Below are positions 8,286-16,962 of a stretch of 64,000 nt of DNA, piece after piece. This stretch comes from Streptomyces hygroscopicus (GTDB taxonomy: Bacteria; Actinomycetota; Actinomycetes; Streptomycetales; Streptomycetaceae): positions 7,688,001-7,752,000 of the forward strand of contig CP018627.1 of NCBI GenBank assembly GCA_002021875.1, in the 5' to 3' direction. The translations under genes were made by a program, and so were the position numbers. The notes beneath the pieces were generated by a model. That model was not told where the DNA came from. It did not search any database and saw nothing but the letters and a program-made list of their open reading frames with translations. Numbering within the stretch: position 1 is the first letter of the stretch; each line of letters starts with the position of its first letter.

Positions 8286-11050
8286 TCGTAGCCGCCCTGC
8301 CAGGAATCGCTCGTATAGACGTTGGTCAGCCGGGAGCCGCGCCAGATCACGCTCTTCTGGAACAGGAGGGGCAGATAGGCGGCGGAGTCGGAGATCCTCC
8401 GATTGATCTGTGCGTAGTCACTCCCGGCCTTCGCCGGATCCTGTTCGGCGATCGCCGTGTCGAAGAGGTCGTCGACCGTGGGGTCGTCAAGCTCCGCGAC
8501 ATTGAGATTGCCGGTGGACTCGATGAAACGACTGTCGGTGAGCGGCTGTAGAAAGTTCTGCCCGGTGGGGAAGTCGGCACCCCACCGGTAGACGACGATG
8601 CCGTATCCCTTTTTCTTCACCACCTCGGGCGCGCCGATCGTCTCGCTGAAGTGGTTGCCGTCGACCTGATCGATCTCGGTGGTGATGCCGACTTTCCGCA
8701 GCGATGCCTGGAGCGACATCGCGACAGCCGCATCGGTGGAGCGATTGTTGCGCACCGCGATGGTGGTACTGAACCCCTTGGGCTCTCCGCACGCCTTCAG
8801 CTCGGCCTTCGCCTTGTCGGTGTCCGGCTTGCCCTTGCTCTTGACCGTCCCGTACGGGTCGTAGGAGGAGTCGGAGCCCCCGATGGCGGGCGGGAGCATA
8901 TGGGGCGCGATATCGCCGGTCTGCGGACCGCCCGCGGCGGTGCGCACGTTCTCCCTGTCCGCCGCGTAGAGGACCGCCTTACGGCAGTGGACGTTGTCCA
9001 GGGGTTTGACGGAGCGGGGGAGGGCCGCGAACAGGAGAATCCCGTTGGGCGGGCTGTCCAGCCGGGGACTGAGGTCGGAACTGCTCGTGGCCTGGGTGAG
9101 GGCGGGCCCGGTGAGTCCGTTGGATTGCAGGTCCAGGTCATAGGCGCCCGAGAACAGGGCTTTCGCGTTCGTCTGCTCGTCGCCGCGGATATTCACCGTG
9201 ATCTGCTCGGGAAGGGCGGTGCGGATCGGATCGGACGACCGCTTCCACTTGGCGTTACGGATCAGTTCCAGCGATGTGCCCGGCCGGTAGGGCCCGAATT
9301 TGTACGGCCCCGAGGAGAATGGCCTCTCCTGGTACTTGTCCTTGGTGTCCTTCGACTTCTTCACCGGTGATGCCGACGGTGTCGCCAGCATGCGCTCGAA
9401 GTCGCCGTTGGCCTTCGGCAGTTTGAAGACGATGGTCCTGGTGTTCGGGGTCTCGATGGCCTTCAGCCCGAGCTTGTCCTCGGACGTGTCCTTGTACGGC
9501 CCCTTGTAGGCGTGGCCGGGATCGAGCGCCTGCTGGACATAGATCGGGCCACCGGAGATTTTGTCCTGGTCCCAGATCCGCTCGATGCCGTATTTGATGT
9601 CCTTTGACGTGATCGGGGAGCCGTCCTCCCAGGTGATCCCCTTGCGCAGGGTGTAGGTGTACGTCCTGCCGCCGTCGGTCACCTCGGCCTTTGTCTCCGC
9701 GAGGTCCGGAACGAGTTCGGTGCCGTCCTTACCGGGCTTGGGAGCGTAGGTGACCAGTTGGCGAGCGTAGAAGCGGGAGAAGTTCCAGATGAAGCCGTAA
9801 TAGCTGCGCTGAGGGTCCCATGAATCCGCGTCGTCCTTGCTGATGAACTTCAGCGTCCCGCCCGGCTTGGTCGAGGCGTTGACGACGCCCCCCTTGGCCG
9901 CGGCGTTGTTCCCGGAGGTGGGGCCCGGCTTCGGGGTGCTGGACGACTTCGAGGTGCTGTGCCCGGAGTCGTCCTCGGAGGAGCCCTTCATCCACGACAT
10001 CGCCAGAGGTATGCCCGCGGCCACCAGGGCCACGAAGAGCGCTCCCGCCAGCCCGTAGGTGACGGCGCGGCGGCGGCCCGGAGAGGCGCCACCGGGGGCG
10101 GGGAGCGGGGCGGGCGACGGCAGGGCCATCGGCGACCAGGTGGGCATCGGCGGCACCCCGGGCAGCGGCACGGGCGCGGGGGCCGAGGCGGCCGGTTCGT
10201 GGTCCGCGGGCGCCGGTCCCGGCTCGTACGGCGGCGTGGGCGTGCCCATGAACGTGGGCGGTGGCATCGGCTCGTGGTCGTACGGCGGGGGCGGCGGGCC
10301 GAAGCCGGCCGGTGCCCAGGCGGCGTTGCGGGCCAGGGCGAGCCCGCCCGCCGTATTGCGGTCGCGCTTCTGGGGCAGTGGCCGCCCCTTGGCCCGCAGC
10401 GCCGCGTACACCTGCGCGTAGACCGCGTCCAGGTCCAGCAACTCCGGTCCGCCCGGCACCCCTTCGCGCAGCAGCCGCAGCAGCTCACCGGTGAAGGCCG
10501 TATGGTGCTCGCCGGGCGGCGCGAGCGCGAAGCTGGTGTCGGGGACGGAGGCCAGCAGATAGGTGCCCTCGATCTCCACCTGGTCGATCACCGCCTCGGC
10601 GCTCGCCGCGCTCATGAAGCCGAGCACGCGTCCGCTGAAGCAGCAGTCGAGCAGCATCACCTGACGCCCGGCCCGCCCGTCCAGCACGACGTCGCGCAGC
10701 GTGCCGTACGGCAGCCCGGTGTAGGAGCGGTGCTGTATCGACCCGGTCAGCCCCAGGAAGAGCTCGCCGCGGCGCGGTTCCACGAGACCGTGTCCGGCGA
10801 AGTACACCAGCAGGGTGTCCGTGGCCTCCTCAGCGGCGGTCCGGACGGCCTCGAGGACCTCGACCGCGGTGGCGGGGTCCTCGATGACCGTGCAGTGCTC
10901 GGGTGCCAGCCCCCAGGAACCCGGCGCGCACAGGGCCGCGGCCAGCGCGCTCAGGTTGTTGGCCACCGCCGGGATCGGCTCCAAGTGGGCATAGCGGCTG
11001 CTGCCGATGAGCACCGCGCGGGTGGCGGCCGGGTTGGGCAGAACGGCCAC
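8258..11050 (-). CDS. Caspase-like protease fused via membrane helix to family 5 solute-binding domain
   Basis: A 930-residue protein with three parts. Residues 1-240 form a caspase-like (C14) domain with a His-Cys dyad: H87 in YFAGHG and C137 in LLDCCFSG. A Pro-rich linker (about 250-325) leads to one membrane helix (about 329-350). Residues 395-930 resemble an oligopeptide/dipeptide-type solute-binding protein (SBP_bac_5), with the typical TYTLRKGITWEDGSPITSKD segment. No N-terminal signal exists, so the protease should be inside and the binding domain outside. It starts at GTG 11050, two bases after the EACC1 gene. No permease or ATPase genes are adjacent, arguing against transport. The likely role is a membrane sensor controlling proteolysis in an EACC1-type conflict system; this is inference from domain order. 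Confidence 0.88.
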   Translation of the reverse strand: MAVLPNPAATRAVLIGSSRYAHLEPIPAVANNLSALAAALCAPGSWGLAPEHCTVIEDPATAVEVLEAVRTAAEEATDTLLVYFAGHGLVEPRRGELFLGLTGSIQHRSYTGLPYGTLRDVVLDGRAGRQVMLLDCCFSGRVLGFMSAASAEAVIDQVEIEGTYLLASVPDTSFALAPPGEHHTAFTGELLRLLREGVPGGPELLDLDAVYAQVYAALRAKGRPLPQKRDRNTAGGLALARNAAWAPAGFGPPPPPYDHEPMPPPTFMGTPTPPYEPGPAPADHEPAASAPAPVPLPGVPPMPTWSPMALPSPAPLPAPGGASPGRRRAVTYGLAGALFVALVAAGIPLAMSWMKGSSEDDSGHSTSKSSSTPKPGPTSGNNAAAKGGVVNASTKPGGTLKFISKDDADSWDPQRSYYGFIWNFSRFYARQLVTYAPKPGKDGTELVPDLAETKAEVTDGGRTYTYTLRKGITWEDGSPITSKDIKYGIERIWDQDKISGGPIYVQQALDPGHAYKGPYKDTSEDKLGLKAIETPNTRTIVFKLPKANGDFERMLATPSASPVKKSKDTKDKYQERPFSSGPYKFGPYRPGTSLELIRNAKWKRSSDPIRTALPEQITVNIRGDEQTNAKALFSGAYDLDLQSNGLTGPALTQATSSSDLSPRLDSPPNGILLFAALPRSVKPLDNVHCRKAVLYAADRENVRTAAGGPQTGDIAPHMLPPAIGGSDSSYDPYGTVKSKGKPDTDKAKAELKACGEPKGFSTTIAVRNNRSTDAAVAMSLQASLRKVGITTEIDQVDGNHFSETIGAPEVVKKKGYGIVVYRWGADFPTGQNFLQPLTDSRFIESTGNLNVAELDDPTVDDLFDTAIAEQDPAKAGSDYAQINRRISDSAAYLPLLFQKSVIWRGSRLTNVYTSDSWQGGYDYVSLGVSK

Positions 11051-11052
11051 GG

Positions 11053-11442
11053 CTACCGCCCTCCTCCGTCGCCCTGACGGTCCCGGTCCCGTTCCGGTTC
11101 GGGCGCGGCCGGGCGCTCCAGCGCGTCGATCAGACGCCGCAGCTCCTCGTCGTCGGCGCCGTCGAGGTCGACCGTAAGGTCACCACGGCGCACGGTGATC
11201 CGCTGGGCGTGCGGACGTGTCTGCCGCCAGGTGGACAGCGCCAGCGCGAAGGAGGCCGCGCTCCAGGCGTTCTCGGTGACCAGCTGCAGCACATCGGTGA
11301 GCACGCCCATCTGGCCCGGCGACGGCTCGGCCTGGACCAGCTCCACATGGGCGCCGCGGCGCGCGGCCGGATCCCGTCTCAGCCAGTCGAGGAGCGATCG
11401 CAGCTCCGCCTCCCCACCGTTCACCGCTACGTCGATCCGCAC
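11053..11442 (-). CDS. EACC1-like protein (effector-associated constant component)
   Basis: A 129-residue alpha+beta protein: a first strand MRIDVAVNGG, a LRSLLDWLRRDP helix, a central hydrophobic helix pair (MGVLTDVLQLVTENAWSAAS) and a C-terminal strand ITVRRGDLTVDLDGAD, ending in a charged tail. This matches the EACC1 family, which accompanies caspase and other effectors in actinobacterial conflict systems. The GTG at 11442 is preceded by AAGGGGGG; the longer in-frame version has no such site. It is first in the operon and only 2 bp ahead of the caspase fusion. Confidence 0.82.
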   Translation of the reverse strand: MRIDVAVNGGEAELRSLLDWLRRDPAARRGAHVELVQAEPSPGQMGVLTDVLQLVTENAWSAASFALALSTWRQTRPHAQRITVRRGDLTVDLDGADDEELRRLIDALERPAAPEPERDRDRQGDGGGR

Positions 11443-11549
11443 CAAGCCCCCCTTGTGACGACGGTCTCCCCGATTCTGTCCTACCCAGGGGCGTCCGCGC
11501 AGGACCAACGAAGAGCAAGGTCAACGGAGTTCGGGCGCAAGCCGCCCAC

Positions 11550-12167
11550 TCATGGCTGCCGCGTCGCTGGTGCGGCCAGCGCCCGGCGCCACTGCTCGGT
11601 GACCGACTGCCGCAGGCGTTCCGTGTCGACGGCGGGTGGATCGAGAAGCCGTTGCAGCCCGATTCCTCGGAGCTGTCCGACGATCGCTACCGCGACCTCC
11701 TCGGGCGCGAGGTCGTGGCGGATGGTGCCTTCGGCGATTCCGGCCGCCACATCGTCGCGGAGATCGGCCCTGAACGACTCGTCCCGCTCGCGGAAGATCG
11801 GTGCCAGTTCGGGCATGGCGGGCGCCTCCGCCCACAGCATCAGGAACGCGCGATTGGCGGCGCCCACCTGGCCGAGCTGGCCGATGTAGCCGTTGATCAG
11901 CCGCAGGAGGCGGTCCAGTCCTGGGGGCAGATCGGCGAGGCCCGGCACGAACCCGGCTTGTGTGCTGCGGGCCAGGAGCTCGAGGAGAGCCTGCTTCGAA
12001 CCGAAGTGGTGGGTGACGATTCCGCGGCTGTACCCGGCTCGCTCACCCACCCGCGCCAGCGTCAGCGAGCGCACTCCCTGCTCGATGACCAGCTCGGCGG
12101 CGGCCGCCAGCAATGCGGCTTCGGCCTGGTCGCGACGCTGCTTCTGGGTGCGACGGGGGGTCGTCAT
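11550..12167 (-). CDS. TetR family transcriptional regulator
   Basis: A 205-residue regulator with an N-terminal HTH (LTLARVGERAGYSRGIVTHHFGSKQALLELL at about residues 37-67) and an all-helical ligand-binding C-terminal part. The ATG at 12167 (MTTPRRTQ) has GAGG 9 nt upstream and is preferred over a GTG 5 codons earlier. It is divergent from the DUF1330-hydrolase pair and likely represses them and itself through the dyad at 12184-12207. Confidence 0.9.
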   Translation of the reverse strand: MTTPRRTQKQRRDQAEAALLAAAAELVIEQGVRSLTLARVGERAGYSRGIVTHHFGSKQALLELLARSTQAGFVPGLADLPPGLDRLLRLINGYIGQLGQVGAANRAFLMLWAEAPAMPELAPIFRERDESFRADLRDDVAAGIAEGTIRHDLAPEEVAVAIVGQLRGIGLQRLLDPPAVDTERLRQSVTEQWRRALAAPATRQP

Positions 12168-12183
12168 GACGAGAGTCCTCACT

Positions 12184-12213
12184 AACTTGCGTGTTGTCCA
12201 ACAAGTTTATACG
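12184..12213. promoter_or_regulatory. Candidate operator and -10 between tetR and DUF1330 gene
   Basis: AACTTG (12184-12189) and CAAGTT (12202-12207) form an inverted repeat with a 12-bp spacer, immediately followed by a TATACG -10-like hexamer (12208-12213) for the rightward genes. Placement between divergent genes fits a TetR operator. Confidence 0.5.
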
Positions 12214-12241
12214 GTGCCACTCATCCTGACTGGAGGTTTCG

Positions 12242-12619
12242 ATGATCGACATGGATGAGCGTGCCCTCGATGTCTTCCTGGCCGAAGACCCCGGCGGCCC
12301 CGTGGTGATGCTGAACCTGCTGCGGTACCGCCCGGACGGCGGTCGCGAGAGCTACCAGCGCTATGCGGAGGCGCTGGGCCCGGAGATCAACGCGCGGTAC
12401 GGATTGCGGGTGGAGTACCTGGGGGACGGTGGTCGCGCCTTGATCGCCGAAGACGGGCAGGCGTGGGACGCGGTGCTCCTGGTGCGCTATCCCAGCCGCC
12501 AGGCGTTCGCTGACATGATCCGTGACCCTGACTATCAGGCGGCGTCCCATTTCCGTAGCGAGGCGCTGGTGGAATCGGTCCTGCAGCCGACCGTCCCGCT
12601 CCAGGGGAGCGTGGTCTGA
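12242..12619 (+). CDS. DUF1330 domain protein
   Basis: A 125-residue ferredoxin-like small protein with the DUF1330 pattern: GPVVMLNLLRYRPDGGRESYQRYAEALGP at the start, then a DAVLLVRYPSRQAFADMIRDPDYQ segment. The family resembles small dimeric alpha-beta barrel proteins, but its reaction is not established. TGGAGG lies 5 nt before the ATG. It is translationally coupled to the hydrolase that follows (overlap of 1 bp). Confidence 0.88.
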   Translation: MIDMDERALDVFLAEDPGGPVVMLNLLRYRPDGGRESYQRYAEALGPEINARYGLRVEYLGDGGRALIAEDGQAWDAVLLVRYPSRQAFADMIRDPDYQAASHFRSEALVESVLQPTVPLQGSVV

Positions 12620-13386
12620 TGCCCGCCGTCTTCGTACACGGCAATCCCGAGACGGCGGCCGTCTGGGATCCCCTGCTCGCCGAACTGAAGGCCGCCGGCG
12701 CCGCTCCGGCCGACCTCATCTGTCTGTCCCCGCCCGGGTTCGGCGCGCCGCTGCCGCCCGGGTTCGGGGCGACCGTCGGGGAGTATCGCGACTGGCTGAT
12801 CGGTGAGTTGACACGCTTCGCCGAGCCCGTGGACCTGGTGGGCCACGACTGGGGCGGCGGACACGTCCTCAACGCGGTGATGAACCGCCCGGACCTGGTG
12901 CGGAGCTGGGCCAGCGACACGATCGCGGCCTTCGAACCCGACTACGTCTGGCATGAGCTCGCCCAGCGATGGCAGACACCGGGAATCGGAGAGGCCGATG
13001 TGGCCGCACGCTTCGGCGCCCCCGTCGAGCAGCGGATCGCCACGCTCATCGAGCGGGGGATGGGCGAGGCGGCGGCCGAGCGCGTCGCCCAGGGGCAGAA
13101 CGAGGCGATGGGCCGGGCCGTGATCGCCCTCTACACCTCCGCCATGCCACCGGTGATGGCCGAACTCGGCCGGGACCTGGAAAACGCCGCGCGGCGGCCG
13201 GGGCTCGTGTTCCTCGCCACCGAGGACCACGCGGCCGGAACCACCGAACAGCGCTGCCGCGCCGCCCGCCGCGCCGGTGCCCGGGTGGAGGTCCTCGATG
13301 GGCTGGGCCACTGGTGGATGACACACGACCCCGCCCGCGGCGCGGAGGCGCTCACCCGTTTCTGGGCGTCGCTGGACCACGGGTAG
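12619..13386 (+). CDS. Alpha/beta hydrolase with Asp nucleophile (epoxide hydrolase/dehalogenase-like)
   Basis: The 255-residue enzyme has the oxyanion-hole segment HGNPE (residues 7-11), nucleophile elbow VGHDWGG with Asp77, and a C-terminal catalytic His in GLGHWW. An Asp at the elbow is typical of epoxide hydrolases and haloalkane or haloacetate dehalogenases, not of esterases. The start ATG shares its first base with the DUF1330 stop codon. With the divergent TetR it probably forms an inducible detoxification unit; the inducing compound is unknown. Confidence 0.85.
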   Translation: MPAVFVHGNPETAAVWDPLLAELKAAGAAPADLICLSPPGFGAPLPPGFGATVGEYRDWLIGELTRFAEPVDLVGHDWGGGHVLNAVMNRPDLVRSWASDTIAAFEPDYVWHELAQRWQTPGIGEADVAARFGAPVEQRIATLIERGMGEAAAERVAQGQNEAMGRAVIALYTSAMPPVMAELGRDLENAARRPGLVFLATEDHAAGTTEQRCRAARRAGARVEVLDGLGHWWMTHDPARGAEALTRFWASLDHG

Positions 13387-13561
13387 TCGCACACACGTGG
13401 ATGCCGCCGGTGACTCAGCTCTCTCCCGGCAGCCGGGCCGGCGCCGCCTGGAGTCGGCGTGCATCAGGGGACGAGACGCCTCGTCCTGGGAGATGCATGG
13501 TGACGGGTGGCGCGGCAAGGGGGTGGTACGGGCTTCGTCGGCCGCCACCGGCCGGCCCGCG

Positions 13562-13609
13562 TGAATCAGCCCCGTCCGTGCGACTTCCCGCGCGGACGGG
13601 GCTGATTCA
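13562..13609. terminator. Bidirectional hairpin terminator between convergent genes
   Basis: A stem of about 20 bp (13562-13581 with 13590-13609, one G-U pair) with a short ACTTCCC-type loop. It ends both the rightward hydrolase operon and the leftward collagen-like gene. The rest of the 13387-13703 gap holds a smaller hairpin (GGACGAG-ACGC-CTCGTCC, 13469-13486) and no gene. Confidence 0.88.
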
Positions 13610-13703
13610 TGACTGCGTCACGGAGATGCCGGACGCCTCACGCCGGGCCAGTGGCTGTCGCCTCGGGCTCGGCGACTGGCCTACGGGCTCGGGCTTCTCG
13701 GGG

Positions 13704-15068
13704 CTAGCACGTGTGCATGGTCCGCAACGCCGCGCTCCTCTGGTCGGCGCATTCGTCCCACTGATCGTCGTGGTCGCTGTGTTCGTCGTAGTCGTCGTCG
13801 TAGTAGTCGTCGTGTTCGCTGTGTTCGCTGTGTTTGTCGTGTCCGCTGTGGTCGTCGCACTCGTCGTTGCCGCCGTGGCCGCCGCCGTTGCCGCCCGGAG
13901 CGCCGGGAGGTCCGGGGGGCCCGGGAGGTCCGGGAGGCCCGGCGGGTCCTGCGGGTCCGGCAGCACCGGTGGGTCCGGCAGCGCCGGTGGGTCCAGGTTG
14001 GCCTGCGGGTCCCGCGGGTCCGGCAGCACCGGGTTGGCCATTGGGTCCGGCAGCGCCAGGTTGTCCGGCGGGGCCGGGCGCGCCGGGCGCGCCAGGTGCT
14101 CCGTCTGCGCCAGGCGCTCCGGGTGCCCCAGGTGCCCCAGGTGCTCCGTCTGCGCCGGGTGCCCCGGGTGCTCCGTCTGCGCCGGGTGCCCCGGGTGCGC
14201 CAGGCGTGCCGGGTGCCCCGGGTGCGCCAGGTGCGCCAGGTGCCCCCGGTGCCCCGGGTGCTCCAGGTGCCCCCGGTGTGCCGGGAGGTCCAGGCGGCCC
14301 AGGGGGGCCAACGGTGCAGGCGGCCCTCGAAATGAAGTTGGTGTCGAGCGTGACCGCGCCATTACGCGCCAGAGCCCGGCCATTGATGACCGCACCGGTC
14401 TGTACCGTGATGGACGTCAGCGCCAAGATGTTGCCCTGGAAAAGGGAGTTGACCTTGACCGTGGCGGAGCTTCCCACCAGCCAGAACACGTTGCACGCCT
14501 GTGCTCCGTTGGTGAGGCTGACGGTGCTTCCCACCTCCGCGGACAGGGCTGAACCCACCTGGATGATGAAGACGGCGTTGGGGTCGCCCTGGGCATTCAG
14601 AGTGACGTTCCCCGTGATTCCCAGAGTCGACGTGGACGTGTAGACGCCGGGAGTCAGCGTCGACCCGCCGATGTCGCCTGCGACGGAGGCCCCGGGGCCC
14701 CGGCTCGCCGCGTCGTTGTAGGCGATGGTGAGGTCGGACTGCGCCTGAGCGGCAGCGGCGTCGGCTACGTGCACCGCCCCGTTCACGATTCCGGGCGGAA
14801 AGCCCGTCACCGACGAGCCGGGGCTCAGCCCCAAATCACCGTTGATGACGGAGGGGCCCGTATTGGTGACCGTTGAACCGGCCAGGACCGCGTAATTGGT
14901 GGCGGTTCCCAATCCCACCGGAGCTTCCGCGGCGTGCGCGGAACCCGAGACCATCGTGAGTGTCGCCGCCAGCAACGCCACTCCGGGGATGAAGGCGAGA
15001 GCTCGCTTGAGCCGATTGCGTCTGCGCCTTCTATCGGGTGGCGCTGACGGGATGACATCCACTGCCAT
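13704..15068 (-). CDS. Secreted ice-binding-like (DUF3494) protein with collagen-like repeat and His/Asp tail
   Basis: A 454-residue exported protein. A signal peptide ends near residue 46 ([11 protein letters not shown]). Residues ~50-245 match the ice-binding-like DUF3494 fold ([48 protein letters not shown]). About 46 Gly-X-Y triplets follow (about 253-391), mostly Gly-Ala-Pro. A 63-residue tail is rich in His, Asp, Glu and Ser with Cys at positions that could crosslink. The start has AGAGAGG upstream. DUF3494 proteins occur in bacterial adhesins as well as antifreeze proteins, so a surface or matrix role is more likely here than ice binding. No cell-wall anchor motif is visible. Confidence 0.87.
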   Translation of the reverse strand: MAVDVIPSAPPDRRRRRNRLKRALAFIPGVALLAATLTMVSGSAHAAEAPVGLGTATNYAVLAGSTVTNTGPSVINGDLGLSPGSSVTGFPPGIVNGAVHVADAAAAQAQSDLTIAYNDAASRGPGASVAGDIGGSTLTPGVYTSTSTLGITGNVTLNAQGDPNAVFIIQVGSALSAEVGSTVSLTNGAQACNVFWLVGSSATVKVNSLFQGNILALTSITVQTGAVINGRALARNGAVTLDTNFISRAACTVGPPGPPGPPGTPGAPGAPGAPGAPGAPGAPGAPGTPGAPGAPGADGAPGAPGADGAPGAPGAPGAPGADGAPGAPGAPGPAGQPGAAGPNGQPGAAGPAGPAGQPGPTGAAGPTGAAGPAGPAGPPGPPGPPGPPGAPGGNGGGHGGNDECDDHSGHDKHSEHSEHDDYYDDDYDEHSDHDDQWDECADQRSAALRTMHTC

Positions 15069-15385
15069 GGCAGAAAACCTCTCTTTTCGGCGTTGAGCCC
15101 CGTCACCCCGGCAGGGGTTTTGGCTCCCGTGATGACTGCTGGTCAGGCCACGAGCCGCCGTAGAGGGAACGGCAGAGCAAATGCTTTCCGGAGGCGGGCG
15201 GTGGCCTTGCAGGCTTCACCAAAGCATCGCCAATATCACCATAAGAATCAAAGCTTAATAAAGGTCTAAAAGAGTGATTTCCTTTTGCGGGGATGAGTTT
15301 TTCATCTGATTGCTCGGAGTGTCGCTCATTACTCCCTGCATTCCAACGGCTATGCGAGCCCGGTCCTTGCGTCGGCCGAGGTGGC
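15069..15385. other. Intergenic region with AT-rich island upstream of the collagen-like gene
   Basis: No gene is seen. Bases 15218-15285 are strikingly AT-rich for this genome (for example ATAAGAATC, AGCTTAATAAAGG). On the minus strand TTGATT followed 17 nt later by GATGCT could be a promoter for the collagen-like gene, giving a leader of over 100 nt. The EamA gene ends at 15386. Confidence 0.5.
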
Positions 15386-16273
15386 TCAACCGGCGTGCAG
15401 CATCAAGCCGATGCCCGCCACCATCAGCCCCGCCGCCGCGATCCTCGGGCCGCCGAACCGCTCCTTGAAGAACAGCGTCCCGATCGCCGCGCCCACGATG
15501 ATCGACGATTCGCGCAGCGCCGCGATCGGGGCGAGTTCGGCCTGGGTCTGGGCCCAGAGGACCAGGCCGTAGGCGGAGACCGACAGCAGGCCGCCGAGCA
15601 GGCCGCGCGCGGCGACGGGGCGTAGCCGGCGGAGGAGCGCGCCGCGGCGGATGGCCAGGGCGCAGGCGGGGATGGCGAAGCCCTCCAGGATCATCAGCCA
15701 GGCGATGTAGCCGGGCGCGCTGCCGGAGGCGCGTACCCCCAGACCGTCCACGACGGTGTACGCGGCGATGGACAGACCCGTGGCGATGGCGGCCGTAAGG
15801 GCGAGCCACTGCGGTGCGGCCCCGCCGTTCCGCCCGCCTTCCTCGTCGTCGGCGTGGCGGGAGCCCTTGACGCCCCACAGCGCCACGCCCACCAGTCCGG
15901 CCGAGGCCAGCGCGATCCCCGCCGCCTGCCAGTGGTCCGGCCGCTCGCCGACGAAGACCGCGGCGGCCACGGTCACCACCAGCGGGGCGGTGCCGCGCGC
16001 GATGGGATACATCTGGCCGAAGTCGCCCAGGTGGAACGAGCGCATGAGCAGCAGTTGGTAGACCACGTGGATGGCCGCGGAGGCCAGGAGATACGGCCAG
16101 GCGTCCGCCTTGGGCAGCGGGGCGAACGGCAGCAGCGCCAGCCCGCACAGCGCCCCGCCGCCGCCCACCAGCGTGAAGGCGAGCAGCTGGTCCCTGATGC
16201 CGTGCGCGATGGCGTTCCAGGACGCGTGGGTGACGGCCGCGATGAGCACCGCGGTCGCGACGAGCGGGGTCAC
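15386..16273 (-). CDS. EamA-family (DMT) membrane transporter
   Basis: A 295-residue protein of about ten membrane helices in two EamA halves (AVTHASWNAIAHG in the first; LRESSIIVGAAIGTLFFKERFG in the second). Such transporters export or import small metabolites; the substrate is unknown. The start is GTG 16273, overlapping the ybaK stop by 4 bp (GTGA), so the upstream in-frame extension is discarded. Confidence 0.88.
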   Translation of the reverse strand: MTPLVATAVLIAAVTHASWNAIAHGIRDQLLAFTLVGGGGALCGLALLPFAPLPKADAWPYLLASAAIHVVYQLLLMRSFHLGDFGQMYPIARGTAPLVVTVAAAVFVGERPDHWQAAGIALASAGLVGVALWGVKGSRHADDEEGGRNGGAAPQWLALTAAIATGLSIAAYTVVDGLGVRASGSAPGYIAWLMILEGFAIPACALAIRRGALLRRLRPVAARGLLGGLLSVSAYGLVLWAQTQAELAPIAALRESSIIVGAAIGTLFFKERFGGPRIAAAGLMVAGIGLMLHAG

Positions 16274-16770
16274 GCGGACCGCTCGCGCACATCCACCAGG
16301 GTGCCGTCGGCGTGCGCGATCAGGGTCTTGGGGTCGAGCGGGAAGACGGTGTGGGGGTTGCCCGCGGCGGCCCATACGGTCTCGTGGTCCAGCAGCCGGC
16401 GGTCGGCGAGGACGCGGGTGCGGGTGCGGTGGCCGAAGGGCGGCACCCCGCCGATGGCGTAGCCGGTGGTCTCCCGCACCAGCGCCGCGTTCGCCCGGCG
16501 GACGCTCCCGGTGCCCAGCTCGTGCCGTACGAGCTCGACGTCGACCCGTGACGACCCGTCCATGAGCACCACCACCGGCTGTCCGTCCGCCTCGAAGACC
16601 AGCGACTTGACGATCTGGCTGAGCTCACAGCCGATCGCCGCGGCGGCCTCGGCGGCGGTGCGGGTGGCGTCGGGGAAGCGGCGTACCTCGACGTCCAGGC
16701 CGAGCTCGCGCAGGGCGTCGGCGAAGCGGGGGTGGGCGGCGGTGTCAGGGGTGGGTGTGGGATCGACCAT
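16270..16770 (-). CDS. YbaK/EbsC-family aminoacyl-tRNA deacylase
   Basis: The 166-residue YbaK-fold protein probably hydrolyses mischarged aminoacyl-tRNA. Visible are the CELSQIVKSLVF segment with the conserved Lys, the Gly-rich GGVPPFGH motif, and HADGTLVDV at the end. No ribosome binding site precedes the ATG; instead TAGCGT ends 6 nt upstream, suggesting a leaderless transcript. It is coupled to the EamA gene. Confidence 0.88.
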   Translation of the reverse strand: MVDPTPTPDTAAHPRFADALRELGLDVEVRRFPDATRTAAEAAAAIGCELSQIVKSLVFEADGQPVVVLMDGSSRVDVELVRHELGTGSVRRANAALVRETTGYAIGGVPPFGHRTRTRVLADRRLLDHETVWAAAGNPHTVFPLDPKTLIAHADGTLVDVRERSA

Positions 16771-16845
16771 GCGGCGACGCTATCGACGGGCCCGCGATCC
16801 ACGCCAGGGCATTGCACGGTGGTCGCACCCGCGTCCGGCCGGTTC

Positions 16846-16883
16846 GACCGGTCGGCTGAACGCGGACCGGTCGGCTGAACGCG
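16846..16883. repeat. 19-bp perfect tandem duplication
   Basis: The 19-mer GACCGGTCGGCTGAACGCG occurs twice in direct succession (16846-16864, 16865-16883), immediately beside the terminator hairpin. Confidence 0.85.
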
Positions 16884-16885
16884 AA

Positions 16886-16922
16886 GGAGCCGGGCGGGCG
16901 CTCGATGCGCCCGCCCGGCTCC
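16886..16922 (-). terminator. Hairpin terminator downstream of the PBP gene
   Basis: A perfect 16-bp GC-rich stem (16886-16901 with 16907-16922) closes on the loop TCGAT, 41 bp past the end of the leftward penicillin-binding protein gene. Confidence 0.85.
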
Positions 16923-16962
16923 CGTGCCGTCACGCCGGTGGAACTGCCGGCAACTCCCGGCT

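Noticed and set aside
13834..14335. Plus-strand Gly-Ala-Pro frame
   Set aside because: It mirrors the collagen-like repeat of the minus-strand gene, which has a signal peptide, DUF3494 domain and ribosome binding site.
15255..16292. 345-residue minus-strand frame overlapping the EamA gene
   Set aside because: Out of frame with the membrane protein; Arg-rich shadow without helices.
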